DNA from: Gnetum montanum
Lineage: Eukaryota; Streptophyta; Gnetopsida; Gnetales; Gnetaceae
Assembly: GCA_015680685.1 (NCBI GenBank)
Contig: MNCI01022408.1
Coordinates: 907,922 to 937,812 of the forward strand
Length of the DNA stretch: 29,891 nucleotides
Reading direction: 5' to 3'
Position numbers and translations under genes: made by a program. Under the pieces are notes generated by a model that had not been told where the DNA came from, did not search any database, and saw nothing but the letters and a program-made list of their open reading frames with translations. Numbering within the stretch: the first letter of the stretch is position 1; every line of letters starts with the position of its first letter. Shown in pieces: positions 1 to 10,152 of the stretch.

Positions 1-252
1 TGTTGAGGCCAACCTTACCCATGCTAGGCATAGGGCCTTGTTTGAACCAATTCAATTTATAACAATAAAATATAAAATTTAAAAATAAAAATAAAAGGAA
101 CGAGGACGACCAATGTGCTTATTAAAGGAAAAATAAACTATAAACTTATGGTTGTTTTCCTTGTGGTTTTATTTTTAGGTGGCTCGCGGTTGACGTGGTA
201 AAGGTGGCAGCAATTAGGGTTAGGTTTCTTCCTCCTCCTACAGGGCTGCTGC

Positions 253-260
253 TATAAATA
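253..260 (+). promoter_or_regulatory. TATA box of the left-hand LTR candidate
   Basis: TATAAATA lies immediately upstream of a purine run (AGGAGGAGGAGG) and of the GC-rich leader. Transcription would start around 285-295. Its position about 250 bp into the candidate LTR suits a U3 promoter. The strand follows from the GC-rich leader lying downstream. Confidence 0.45.
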
Positions 261-912
261 AGGAGGAGGAGGGAGATTTTCTTAGGAGGCTTCTCTGGCA
301 GGCAGATCGGGCCCTGCTCATACCAGTTTCGATCTTCCTTGGCCAGATCTTGCCCTGCTCAGCGCAGATCTGGCAGCTCCGGCCCTTCTGAGGGAAGATC
401 CGGTCCTTCGCCGCTGGATCGGCGTAGTTCTGAGCACGCAGATCTGACCCTTCCCAGCAGCCGCACCAGAAGAAGAAGCGCCCGCGGATTTTTGCTGCTG
501 GCCGCGGCCCTGGCTGCACGCGAAACCACGACGTCTCTCTGTCTTCCTCTCCGCAGCCACTGTTCTTCTAGCCCCTGCCGTCCATCTGCCTTCCTACCTC
601 CTTCCTCGCCTGCGCGCTCCGTCCTTCGCCGTCGCCGCAACCTGCCCTCTCTGCGTCCCACAGAACCCTCGCTTGCGCCCCTGCCTACGCAAACAGGTTC
701 ACGCGCGCTCTGATCTGCGCGTCCTTTGCCTTTTCACGTCCACGGCCCCGGGCCTCAACAGCGGCAAGTTGGCTCAGGTGAACGGCTGCGCTCAGAACGT
801 TTTTTTTCTCCGACGGCAGTTCTCAGGCCGATCTCTCCCTCGTTCGCGGCTGCAGCGGCATGCGCGCTTGCATTTCCAGCGGCTCGAGTGCTTGCATTCC
901 CGGTGGCGTAGG

Positions 913-960
913 CACGCAGTCTTCTTCCTTGGGCTACACGCAGTCTTCTTCCCATGGCTG
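913..960 (+). repeat. 24-bp period tandem repeat in GC-rich leader
   Basis: CACGCAGTCTTCTTCC occurs at 913-928 and exactly again at 937-952, giving a 24-bp period (two units). It lies inside the GC-rich leader of the left LTR candidate. Nothing suggests function beyond local duplication. Confidence 0.8.
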
Positions 961-1573
961 CGTACAGACGGCTGCGCACAGATCCTGCCCAGCTGCAACA
1001 CGTAGACCCTGCCTTGCTGCTGCGCCCAAGACGACCTCTGCCTCATGTTTGTTTCCGGCCCTCCCCAGGGCAGATCTGGCTCTGCTCAGGGTAACCAAGT
1101 GCGTAACAGAGGCCACACTCTGTCTTCACTCGTAGCTGCACCACCACCTGTTGCTGCCCATCCATCCATAGTCCTCCGCCACAGGATCTACTGCTGGTGC
1201 AGGGACACTCGGATCACGGGAGCACAGCAGACAGCATTTCCACGGCAGCAACGAGCAGCTCTCGTATCTCCCAAGTAGTTGTTACATGTGCCACAAAGGC
1301 AGCAACAACGGGACATGAAATTTGAATTTAACTGCACGAATTATTTTAAGTTCCAAATATTAAATTAATTGAAGTATTTAAATATTACATCAAATTTAAG
1401 CTTTGTTTTGATATTTTGTTTTAAATATTGTTACTATTGTTCTGTCACATAGCCCTTTCCAGCTGAGACTATTCCCGGGTTTCCGTACCCATACGGGAGG
1501 CGCCCTAGGCAATAGTCTCCTAAAACGAGTTTTCTGAGGTGTTGGCGGCGTGTCCAAAATTTACGCATCAACA

Positions 1574-1678
1574 ATATCGTTATCAATTTTATCATTTAAT
1601 TAGAGGATTGATCATAAGCAGCAAANATATCTTTATCAATTTTATCATTTAATTAGAGGATTGATCATAAGCAGCAAA
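1574..1678. repeat. 52-bp direct repeat flanking a single N (assembly join)
   Basis: Bases 1574-1625 and 1627-1678 are the same 52-bp sequence apart from one G/T difference near the start of each copy. They are separated only by the ambiguous base at 1626. A near-perfect duplication centred on an N is what results when two overlapping contig ends are joined by a minimal gap instead of being merged. It is probably an artefact and not a biological tandem repeat. Confidence 0.88.
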
Positions 1679-2409
1679 AATGTTTATAGTGAGAGACTTT
1701 TTTGCCTTGAATTGTCACTTCTATTTCATGAGTGTTTATGTTATTATTAAAAATTGCATTCCATGTATTCTACCTTACTTCTTTTAATTTTTAAGCCTTT
1801 TGATTTTAGCAAATGTTTCTACTTTTCCATTTTAGAAATAATATTTTCTCGAGTTGTATCCACCAATACCCTTTCTAACTCAATATTTTTTTAATGTGGT
1901 AAAATCTAATTTAAATTATTGATTCCATGGGTTTAAACCAATAATCATGAATCTGTAATGGATGTTATCCATTAATTTGGGTGAAAAATATGAAAATAAA
2001 ATTGAAAATTTTCACTTAGTCCATTGAGACCCCCTAGATCCATTGAAGTAATTTTAAAATTCCTTTTATAGAGATTTTTAATGGTAAATTTAAGAGAAAA
2101 GACTTAAAGTGAAGTTCTATTTAATATGTTCTCTATTAGTAAAATATAAATATTAGTTTTATTAAAATATAATTTTCATATATTTATTTGCTTTTTCTAA
2201 TTTCTAAATTTGTAGTTTTCATTGGTAGATAATATCTAATAAGTTTTTGATATGGTGAAAAATATAAAGATGTAAGATTCAATAGGTAAGTTCTATATAG
2301 AAAAGAAGAAGTGAAGTTCTACCTAATTTAATATCTATTAGTAAGAGATAAACATTAGTAAGCAGTTCAAAGCAAGTGACTATTGAATACATACAACACA
2401 TCACAGAAA
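1679..2409. other. AT-rich non-coding stretch
   Basis: No reading frame or RNA gene is visible here. The only structure is an imperfect duplication: an AGTGAAGTTCTA..TAATAT..TATTAGTAA pattern near 2107-2160 recurs near 2309-2360. This is the 3' side of the nucleoporin-like relic on the minus strand. No poly-T run on the plus strand, expected for the poly(A) tail of a processed copy, is evident just below 2410. Confidence 0.6.
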
Positions 2410-4548
2410 TTAATAGAAATTATCAGGAAGGCCTTCACCCTTCACTTTCTTCCCGTTTTCTTCCGGCGTAGACAGCACCCTCCTTCCCCAAAACTCAACA
2501 GTCAACACCGCTTGCAAAAGCATTAGTATTATCGAGAGAGTTGATAAATCTTGTTGAGCACCAACCTGAAATAAAGAAGGCTGGCCAGTCGGCCCAGTTG
2601 TTGACTGAGACCCAACAACAAAGTTGGATCGTGCTGTTCCTGATTGGCCTCTAATGGTTGGAAGTGGAACAGCAGGCGAAATTCCAAACAAAAAGCCTGT
2701 TGAAGGAGCTGCTACAGAGGTTGATTCCTTTCTGAGAGTTCACAACCCATAGATGCGTTAAACAATGCAATGGTAGTACTAGCTGACATGGCAGTTTGAT
2801 TCCTCCGACTCTTTTTAATTAACCCCGTTTCATTGCTCTCATCGTCATCATCGAATTCCCCAGGTACCCTCATTCGGAAGCCTCTTTTCTTTCCCGATCC
2901 AAGGGCTGTATCTTCATTTGCATGTTTTCCAGCAGGAAAAATAGCACTATTACTACTATTGGAAATATTGGCAAAAGAGGAATTTTGCTTTCCAAATAAT
3001 TGACATTCTGATACTTGGGTGCTGTAACTTGAAGACATTAGGTTTTTGCTCCTCCACCAATACTCGGAAGACTCTACTTGACATTGATTGAGGCTCTCGG
3101 TGGTAATCCTGGGAGGATGAGCATCGAAGTTCCGGGTGATCATCCTTGTTTCGAAATGCGTGACCATCTGATACATTCAAGGGAGCCTTACCCTTGCGTT
3201 TTTTTTAACAACAACGTCCTGTATATCCGACTGCGGCTGATCCAGCCTCTCTACTGATTGTATCGTTTGCTGTTCAAATGGAAGAATAACCAATGATTCA
3301 GTACTTGTACTTGCTCGTCCTTTTAACATGTTAAAAGTCAACTTCGGTGGTGAATTATCCACCGCACTGGCAAGCAAAGCTTCGGGATTGTCCTTTGGAG
3401 ATGTCCTCGCAATCTTGTAGAAGTTTTGCATTATCTTTGGAGCTGTCTCGCAAGATTGTGGCTGCGATTCATTTTCAGGGGTCTGCAATGTGTTCCTTGA
3501 GTTCCAATTATGAAGCTTTTGGCGCCTAAGCCTCCTCACTGACGTGTTTCTCCCATCTTCAAGCAGCACATAAGTCCTCCTCCTTTTCAGGGAGTTCCTT
3601 GTCTCTGATTCAGCTTGGACTGGTAACTTCTGAAGATCAGTAACCACAGATGAAGATGGACTAGTCCAAACAATGCTGCTTCTTGCGTTGGGTGTCGGGC
3701 TGAACTTTGTTAAACTACCATTCAGTTTAAACTTGCCAGGCATTTTTGATCAATTTCAGCATAATTCCCATGGAGTAATATTGGCCCTACTCTGCGTGAA
3801 GATGCAATACCGATGGATCTTTGGAGTTTCTTTTCATTCCACAGGGGCCTTATTCTGGATGCCTAAACAATAAGTTGAATCTCGATGATGCGTCCAACCA
3901 ACCATGCATGCCTTTGCAATTTCTGCCGGTGAAGCTCCTGCATCATCATTATCATCACGAGGAAGCGGAAAAGCATAATCCTTAAATTCCTGGCGCTTTG
4001 GAGTCTGAAAATTGTAAGCAGCATCTCCACAGTGGAACACATCACCCCTCAAATTATTCCTTGCTTCCTCAACTTTATTCTCCTTATTATTGTCATCTTG
4101 AACAACACGAGATCGTAGTAACTCAGTCAAGCGAGTGTACTCCTCCCTTGAAAGTGTTCTACCCTTGAAATGGGATTCAATATATGCAAAATCAGTAGCA
4201 CTCTTGACAGACGTTCAGAATCTTCCCGAATTTCTTTGGATCTTTGGCTCCCAATTTCTTCTTAAGTTCTTGGGTATCGGGTTCTTCATTCTCCACATGG
4301 ACATCATTAATTTGGCTGGCTTCAGGATCATCAGACGCTGGCAAACTCCTCTTACGAAAGAGGAACCAGGAGGAGGCGCTATCTTTTAAACTCAATATTC
4401 GAGCGGGCAGATCCACGATCTTCCGCAGCCACGACTCAGTATGCGGATCGGCAGTGGCGCAAAGCTCAAGCTCAGGCGGTGCATTGCACAAAGCTTCGTG
4501 GTGGTCGTCGTCGACGCCAAAACGAAGCAGCTGCCCATCTCTCGCCAT
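2410..4548 (-). pseudogene. NUP1/NUP136-like nucleoporin relic (broken, apparently intronless)
   Basis: Plant NUP1/NUP136 is a nuclear-basket FG nucleoporin. The minus strand gives, in order, several segments that resemble the family as I remember it. These are an N-terminal block (about 4440-4350) with WLRKIVDLPARIL and FRKRSLPA, then RTLSREEYTRLTELLRSR (about 4165-4110), ASPAEIAKACM (about 3930-3900), a basic block with LKRRR and RRLRRQK (about 3590-3510), PPKLTFNMLKGRA (about 3350-3310), KKRGFRMRVPGEFDDDDE (about 2890-2840), and FG-like motifs near 2990 and 2700-2560. The start chosen is the ATG at 4548. The frame changes near 4210, 3840, 3735, 3195, 3050 and 2735, and in-frame stops occur at 3834 and 3177. 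No intron is apparent, which suggests a retrocopy, yet a TATA box lies 200 bp upstream. Sequencing indels could account for some breaks. Family identification is from remembered motifs without a search. Confidence 0.62.
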
Positions 4549-4759
4549 TAATGGAGGATGAGGATAACTTTCTTTGTCTGCTGCAAAACAACGACGGATG
4601 ACCGAAGAACCAACCTGTTATGGAGCACTGCCAACGAACAAGCTGGTCTGCAAGTGGCACAACGATGCTATTTCTTGTGCTGCTGCTTTTCTGTTGAAAC
4701 TTGAAAGAAATATTTTCGGAATTTTCCCTTTTCTGCCTCCAGGGTTTTCACACTCCGTT

Positions 4760-4767
4760 TTTTATAC
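4760..4767 (-). promoter_or_regulatory. TATA-like box upstream of nucleoporin-like relic
   Basis: On the minus strand the sequence reads GAGTATAAAAAACGG, about 215 bp before the ATG at 4548. The interval between is less AT-rich than the flanks and has no competing ATG that opens a longer frame in register. It is a plausible core promoter, but TATA-like strings are common in this AT-rich DNA. Confidence 0.35.
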
Positions 4768-4976
4768 TCTTATTCCATCGACTGCGGTAGGCCTGGCTGA
4801 GCGGAAATTAACTGTTAACTTATGTTTAGTGGCCATCGCATTAATTTTTTCAGCCATTTCCTTATTATATTTATTTGTTTTATAGCTTTTTCCGTTTGAT
4901 GAGAGTCTACTACTTGTAATTAAGCTATTTTTAAAAAAGGAATGCACCCTTAATCACTTAAAAAACAAATAATGGT

Positions 4977-5163
4977 CGTGTTGGCGCAAGAATTTTGCCT
5001 TTAAAAATGGAAAAACAATAAAAAACTGAAGATGGGGTTGGCGTAAGAGTCTTGCCTTTAAAAAAAAGGGAAAAAATAATTGAAAGTCGAAGATGCTAAA
5101 GATCAAAAGTCTTACCTTGAAAAATGGAAAAAATAATCAAGAGTCTAAGATGCTAAAGATCAA
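4977..5163. repeat. Imperfect ~60-65-bp tandem repeat, three units
   Basis: Three diverged units start near 4977, 5036 and 5104. Each carries a (G)GCG(C/T)AAGA.TCTTGCCTTTAAAAA-like or AAGTCTTACCTTGAAAAA-like core, followed by an A-rich tract and GAAGATG or TAAGATG. Divergence between units is substantial, so the duplication is old. Confidence 0.65.
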
Positions 5164-5180
5164 AATTACTATCAATGGTA

Positions 5181-5240
5181 AGAACTATCAAATAGCAATG
5201 AAGAAACTAAAGAACTATCGAATAGTAGTGAAGAAACTAG
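5181..5240. repeat. 30-bp tandem duplication, two units
   Basis: 5181-5210 (AGAACTATCAAATAGCAATG...) is repeated at 5211-5240 with four base differences (AGAACTATCGAATAGTAGTG...). Copies are directly adjacent. Confidence 0.85.
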
Positions 5241-5871
5241 AGAAGGCATAAGCTTTATATCAATATTTTTTTCAAATAGACTTTAAGGAAAAATTTCCCT
5301 CTTACCTTGTTAACTCAAAGATTAAACCTTATATTAAGAATTAGAGTAACACTAATAGCAAAGAATCTCATGGTAAGGTCAAATGTTATGGACAATTTGT
5401 TGGACACTATAAATATTAAGAGTTGTTTAAATATTACTAGGGATCATTTTCTCTACTAATAATTAATTTTCCTCTCTTTATTTTTCAAAGCATTATTTCA
5501 ATTCTAAGTTTGTACACCTAGGTAGACATCCACAAAAATGAATAGTTTTTTACTTCCCATGTTTTTTTTTCTATTTGTTATTCATGATGTAATCTAAATT
5601 TTTTTCTTACTATTAATATTATTTTAAGGGTCTCACACCACCATCCCATCCCAAAATGGAAAAAATTCTAAAAACAAATACATGTTACAACCTACAATTT
5701 TTACATTTAAATCAAAAGATGAAAAGGTATAAAACAAATACAAATAATATGGTAATAAAAAGGGCAAAGAAACCATCCAAAATAAGGAAAAAACAAAATA
5801 AGATTAATACAAAGTCAAACCTTATATATCCAAAATAAGAATAAGCATCTTATGACAAGGACTAATATCTT

Positions 5872-5885
5872 ACACACACACACAC
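5872..5885. repeat. Short AC microsatellite
   Basis: Seven AC dinucleotides in a row (ACACACACACACAC). This is a minor simple-sequence tract. Confidence 0.85.
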
Positions 5886-6159
5886 CTACCCATATGTTAA
5901 ACTTTCTTAAAAATATACAAAGGGCTTCGTTGAGGATTTTTGTCATGGATGATTTTGACAACAAAGATTTTAAGATTTTAGGGATTTATTGGTAGTTAGA
6001 TTTTGCCAAACATTTACAAAGAATTGGTTGTTCCTAAGATTTTTTTTCTTGATGGGGGATCTTGAACCCCTCAAGGCTTCCTTGGTTAATGGTTAGGCTA
6101 GAGATGTTGTTTAAAATGTTGATCCACATATTACTGATACTATGACTCCAAATTTTCCA

Positions 6160-6182
6160 ATGAAATGAAATGAAGCTTTATT
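6160..6182 (-). other. LINE 3' tail: AATAAAG and short TTCAT repeats
   Basis: On the minus strand AATAAAGC is followed by TTCATTTCATTTCATT. RTE-type LINEs often end in a short tandem repeat instead of a long poly(A). The position, about 200 bp after the last recognisable codons, fits the element's 3' end. Confidence 0.5.
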
Positions 6183-6359
6183 AATTCGAAGACCCATAAG
6201 ATCTATTGGACAGATATTACATTTTCATGAAAAATAAAGATAGACTCTACAAACTAATTAAGCACCAATGGGATTATCAAAAACAAATCATACAGGCTTT
6301 TTGTTGTAATATTATAACACTATTTCAAATGGGTAGTCATAGCATAAGAAAGAAATACA

Positions 6360-6990
6360 TGTAACTCACTAATATGCACAACCTACAAATGCGGTCTTGT
6401 TGGAAGGGTTGAATCCATCTTCCACTTTCAATTCTAAGATGATGAGAACTTAAGTAAAACTTGCTGATATCATTCTACTACTTGATGGGAATAGCAGTTG
6501 AGAGATAGTGAACTTCTATATTTAGTTTATTAGATCTAATGTAATGTAATTAAAATTGCATCTTGCCTTCCACATTAGACCACATATGTGTTAAAACCTT
6601 TTGTTTAACTAGTTGGTGAATATGCTTAGGATTTTGCTGCACATCCTTCTAAGAGATATTTCATTTTCTCAACCATTGCATCCCTTGAAAATACCAACCA
6701 TGGCCTCATGAATCCTTAAGAACAACTTTAGAGAATTTGTCTTACCTTGAGATATACAAGCTATGAGTATATGTAATGAATTGGTGCAATGCTTCTGTTT
6801 CTAAAGGTAATAAATCATGTTCACATAATAACATTAAGTAAGGTGTTTGCATCTTTACCTTTAACTCATTGAGAACAAAAGCTTTTTGCACTCTCTCAAT
6901 ATCTATCCAAAGTTTAACATTAAGACCAAGTCCATAAACAACATATCCATACAATACAATAGGATAGATGATAGTCTAAAAATTTGATTT
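6360..6990 (-). pseudogene. LINE post-RT C-terminal region, decayed
   Basis: A segment that follows the RT in RTE-like plant LINEs. The sequence shows IVLYGYVVYGLGLNVKLW, ERVQKAFVLNELKVK and LPLETEALHQFITY on the minus strand (6960-6745). After a frame change it gives SSHHLRIESGRW and DRICRLC (about 6450-6385). The last of these recalls the short Cys-containing tail of this ORF. The order and spacing agree with the RT upstream and the 3' tail downstream. Confidence 0.6.
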
Positions 6991-7329
6991 ATGACCTTTC
7001 AAGCCTACAGTCCTAAATTCTGACACTTGTTTTTGAAAACATACAAAGCCTTGAAACCTCTTGCTATTTTTTCTTTGATGCCCTTCCACCACATGTAATT
7101 GTTCATATAAAAGAATCTACTATTTGCACATTAGTACCTCCAAAATGGAAGTTGTAACAATTATTTCTTATACCCTAAATCATCAATTTTTCTTTATCTA
7201 CATTCACGTAAAGACCAAATGAATGACAATAAATTTTTAAAATTTGCAACTTATTTTACATACCTTCTACAGTAGTGGAGATCAAGGTAGTATCATTTAC
7301 ATATAAAAGAAAATTCACTGCTTGGGATT

Positions 7330-8410
7330 CAATTTTTATAGCATGACTATCTTGCCCATTGTAGAACTAGTATTGCATTTCATCAATAAAGATATCAAAG
7401 AGAGTTGGAAAAAGTAGACAACTTTTCTTAACCTCAATTTTACTTTAGAATTAAAATTTTTCTTTGAATTATTGTCTATAATTTTAATAATCACTTCATC
7501 ACACAATTTTTGAGTTGCTACAATCAAATCTGAATGGAGGCCAATTTCATGCAAGCGCAACCATAGTTTTGTAAGGATCATTGAATTGTATGCTTTTGCA
7601 AAATCATAAAACAAATAAAACATTTTGTCTAAAACTCCATGCAGTGTCCAAGATTAACTAAGTGATGAATAGTGAAGAGATTTTATCTAAAACCTACTTG
7701 ACATCATGCCCTAACCTGGTTACCTTTAGCCTAAGAATAGATTTTCTTTTCTAGCATTTCAAAATGCTCAACAACTTTTATTCACAACGATCATATGATA
7801 ATTATTCAAATTATGATTCACAATATTATTATTCAAAAATATTATTCACAATGATCATATGATAATTATTCAAATTATTTTTATCATCCTCTTTATATAA
7901 CAACATAGCTTTACTAATTTTCCAATGCTGATTAAATCCTTACTTCATTGTTGAATTTAATTTGTGTCAAATTTCTTTATGAATAGTAGATCTTGTTCAC
8001 TTTAATAATTTTGCATATAAACCATTTGAATCTACAACTTTACCAAATGTTAGCTTTTTAATACCCTCTATGACTTCCTCAAGAGTAAATTGGAAAGGTG
8101 CTTACTGTTAAATAGCAGTAGCATTACCATATTGTCCTATAAATAGCTTATTGTAAAATGAGCAAATATCTTGAAAAGAAAAATTAAATGATGAAAAGGC
8201 TTTATGACGAAAACACTACCAAAATTGTCTATGTTTCTTTTCAATGGTGTAAGCAAAATATTCTTACTATTTCCTAATAAATTTTCTTCTCTTAGTTATA
8301 ATCAAGTATTTATCTACCTTAACTAAACTTTGTTTAAGACTCTTATTTGCAATCTTAATATTCTTCATAGCCTTCATGCAATCCTCATCAAACCAAGTCT
8401 TCTAAGCACC
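7330..8410 (-). pseudogene. LINE reverse transcriptase, decayed
   Basis: The minus strand reads TWFDEDCMKAMKNIK (about 8405-8360), the linker common in LINE ORF2. It then reads FTLEEVIEGIKKLTFGKVVDSNGLY (about 8080-8010), the RT entry motif usually written K..GKA.G.DGL. Next is FYDFAKAYNSMILTKLWLRL (about 7610-7560), corresponding to the motif with the first catalytic Asp (F.DF.KAFD), where the second Asp is now Asn. Last is LHEIGLHSDLI. The region of the second catalytic motif is too degraded to read. Multiple stops and frameshifts separate the pieces, and the duplication at 7780-7878 interrupts the domain. Confidence 0.66.
7780..7878. repeat. 35-bp near-perfect direct repeat inside the LINE
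   Basis: ATTCACAACGATCATATGAT... at 7780-7814 recurs at 7844-7878 with one difference. The spacing is 64 bp. The high identity contrasts with the decay of the surrounding LINE, so the duplication is younger than the insertion. Each copy contains the palindrome ATCATATGAT. Confidence 0.85.
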
Positions 8411-8879
8411 TTGTTGTTATGAGTGCACAACTTACTTATCTACTGTAAAAAAAAATTTCTTCAAGCTTCTTATGTCATATTTCAAGAGTCTATTTGTTAT
8501 GTGCTGCATTCATATATTTTTCCTTGACTTCTAAGGTGAGTCTATGTTGAATTTTTTTCTATTATTTTTTGTTATTTGAGAAATGATTGAAATTTACAAC
8601 AAAAACTCAACATGATGATGTCAAAAATCCACTAAATCTTCTCCAACTTTCAACTCCTTAATTAAATCAATATCTTTACAAGAACATAAAAACAAATCAA
8701 TTAAAGAGTTACCTTGAGGTCCTATAAAATTAAATGATGAAGATTGAGGAAGTCTAGCAAGGCCATTGCAAATTAGAAGATAAATTTTTTTTCTCTATTC
8801 TAATAATTATTAACTCATCTTTTTAATAGTGACATTTGGAGAATGTCAAGTCCATATCTTCAACAATATCTAAGTTGCC

Positions 8880-9400
8880 AACATTATGTTGCCACTAAAT
8901 AATTTTTGTTTTCTATAAACATACCATTGCATTAAAATCTACACAAATAAATATTGAGCCTTTTGCTACAAATTCTACAATATCCCTCCCTAAGAAAAAA
9001 TAATAATAATCACAAGACAACTCTATAAAATCATATAATATAGCATCTCTAGGAGCAAAATTGCATACGGCAAGAGAAGTACAACCATGCTGACATAAGA
9101 TTTTTAGCCAAACATATTGTTTATGATCATCAATTCTTTCTAAAAGCACACAATTTTTAAGAGATTTTCTCACTAACACTGCAATTCCATTAGAAGGTTT
9201 GCCTCTTCACCCTACTTTTGTATTTCTTACAAGAAATTTAATAACTCTAGGAACTACAAAATCTATAGAACCAACATCTCCCCAAGTTTAAATAAAACCA
9301 AAAATATCAAAGCTATCAAAGAAGCTACTATTATTTAAATAAACAACTTTATTTGCAATTCAACCATTAATGTTAAAAAAAATCCACATCTTAAAGGACC
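8880..9400 (-). pseudogene. LINE endonuclease domain, decayed
   Basis: This is the endonuclease/exonuclease/phosphatase-fold domain that nicks target DNA for target-primed reverse transcription. The minus frame shows NINGWIANKVVYLNN and FDIFGFI(stop)TWGD (the N-strand and catalytic Glu region, where the Glu position now precedes a stop). It continues with GIAVLVRKSLKN, VWLKILC and ICVDFNAM at about 8950-8920. The last corresponds to the usual GDFNA motif, with the Gly replaced by Val. The longest uninterrupted piece is 9179-8913. At least one stop lies upstream and another ends the piece before the RT linker. Confidence 0.66.
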
Positions 9401-9599
9401 TATATGTTTTTTTTTTTGAATAATCTTTGGAATACTACTTATTTGTAATGGGTGCCATGTCACTAGCATTTAGGTGTGTTACAAAACCTTGTTCACAAGT
9501 TGCCTTAACATTTTTCCATTGTTCAGCCCTTTTTGCAAGTTCCTTTTGAGTAAGATCCTCATTTATCTAAATGCTTTTCCCATTCTCACTTTACTTCAT

Positions 9600-10152
9600 G
9601 TGGCTTCAATGTCTTCAAATATGCACTCTATCTTCTACATCATGAAACTTAACAATTAAATGTTGAGGCTTTTCTTTACGTTCACCTAAAACCTTACAAA
9701 TTTTATCAATTTTTGGAGAAGTTATATGCATATCATTTGTAAGGTTTTCAACTTTCTTAAATAAAGGTTCATCTGCTTCACCCTCTGTCTCTAGGATACC
9801 TACAAAATGAAATTTTTTTCTTTTGCTCTTTCAAAACTTCTATGATTGTAAACCCTATCTTTGTCTTTGTTCCTTCAAGATTAGATTCATTTTTATTTTC
9901 CTCTACCTTGACTTCAAGTTTTTTTTAACTTTAGTAAAATGTGTTCATTATTCTTTGGAGTAGTATTAGTCTCCTTTCTTCCCTTAATCTTCTCTTTTAG
10001 GGTTGATATGTTGCACAAAAGAACTTTGTTTTGTTCATGGATTTCATCCAATAATGCCATTTTGATAACCATATACTCCTAGTGTGCAACTAGAATTTCT
10101 TTGAAAGTAGTTGCATTTATAGATTTTTTTGTGTGCCTTGTGATGATGCCAT
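9600..10152 (-). pseudogene. LINE ORF1-like protein, decayed
   Basis: ATG at 10152 opens MASSQGTQKN, and the reading can be followed with frame changes. First comes a Lys/Glu-rich, helix-prone part (about 10080-9880). Then comes a block near 9770-9620 with ENLTNDMHITSPKIDKICKV and EKPQHLIVKFHDVEDRV, which resembles the RNA-binding domain of LINE ORF1 proteins (a strand such as RPIIVKFxxxxDR). The protein would coat LINE RNA and act as a nucleic-acid chaperone. Several indels break it. It sits directly upstream of the endonuclease of the same element. It could instead be the N-terminal part of a single fused ORF. Confidence 0.5.

Larger units (their letters stand above)
1..1573 (+). repeat. 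Candidate LTR, GC-rich, possibly a solo or terminal copy
   Basis: The segment begins TGTTGA at base 1 and ends TCAACA at 1573, a perfect 6-bp inverted terminus of the TG...CA type used by LTR retrotransposons. It has a TATA box near 253, a long CpG-rich stretch (about 260-1290) that would be the transcribed leader, an AT-rich stretch (about 1310-1440) and a final GC-rich block with CCCGGG and GGCGCC (about 1470-1550). No primer-binding site matching the common plant types follows position 1573. It is therefore more likely a solo or 3' LTR than a 5' LTR. No second copy is in the window, so the boundary rests on the inverted ends alone, and the left end coincides with the window edge. It could alternatively be a gene promoter plus GC-rich 5' leader. 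The ORFs in it are unconvincing. Confidence 0.42.
4771..6157. other. AT-rich intergenic stretch with short repeats
   Basis: I see no gene here. It contains the tandem repeats listed separately at 4977-5163 and 5181-5240 and a short AC run (5872-5885). The purine/A-rich open frame around 5656-5838 is low-complexity (Lys/Asn-rich) and has no recognisable domain. The stretch 5890-6157 borders the 3' end of the LINE and shows no coding signal on either strand. Confidence 0.6.
6158..10152 (-). mobile_element. RTE-like LINE (non-LTR retrotransposon), decayed
   Basis: The minus strand shows the full LINE domain order. An ORF1-like reading starts at 10152, followed by an apurinic-type endonuclease (about 9400-8880), a linker with a WFDEDC-type motif (about 8400), reverse transcriptase (about 8100-7330) and the conserved post-RT region (about 6990-6370). 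It ends in an AATAAAG signal and a short TTCAT repeat tail (6182-6160). The post-RT motifs (ERVQKAFVLNELKVK; a YLMLLCE..LPLETEALHQF stretch; LRIESGRW) match the RTE-like LINEs of plants as I know them. Frameshifts and stops are numerous throughout, so it is inactive. The 5' limit is uncertain: 10153-10440 may be its 5' UTR. A 35-bp duplication lies inside at 7780-7878. Confidence 0.72.

Noticed and set aside
339-1278. Several overlapping open frames of 60-120 codons on both strands in the GC-rich left region
   Set aside because: GC-rich DNA has few stops, so open frames arise by chance. All six frames are equally open, compositions are Arg/Ser/Ala-biased, and no domain is recognisable. The context fits an LTR leader better.
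4574-4885. Plus-strand ORF with a hydrophobic C-terminus upstream of the nucleoporin-like relic
   Set aside because: It lies in the 5' flank of the minus-strand relic, has no recognisable domain, and its hydrophobic end comes from T-rich DNA.
7780-7878. CRISPR-like or satellite array
   Set aside because: Only two units, inside a LINE in a plant nuclear sequence.
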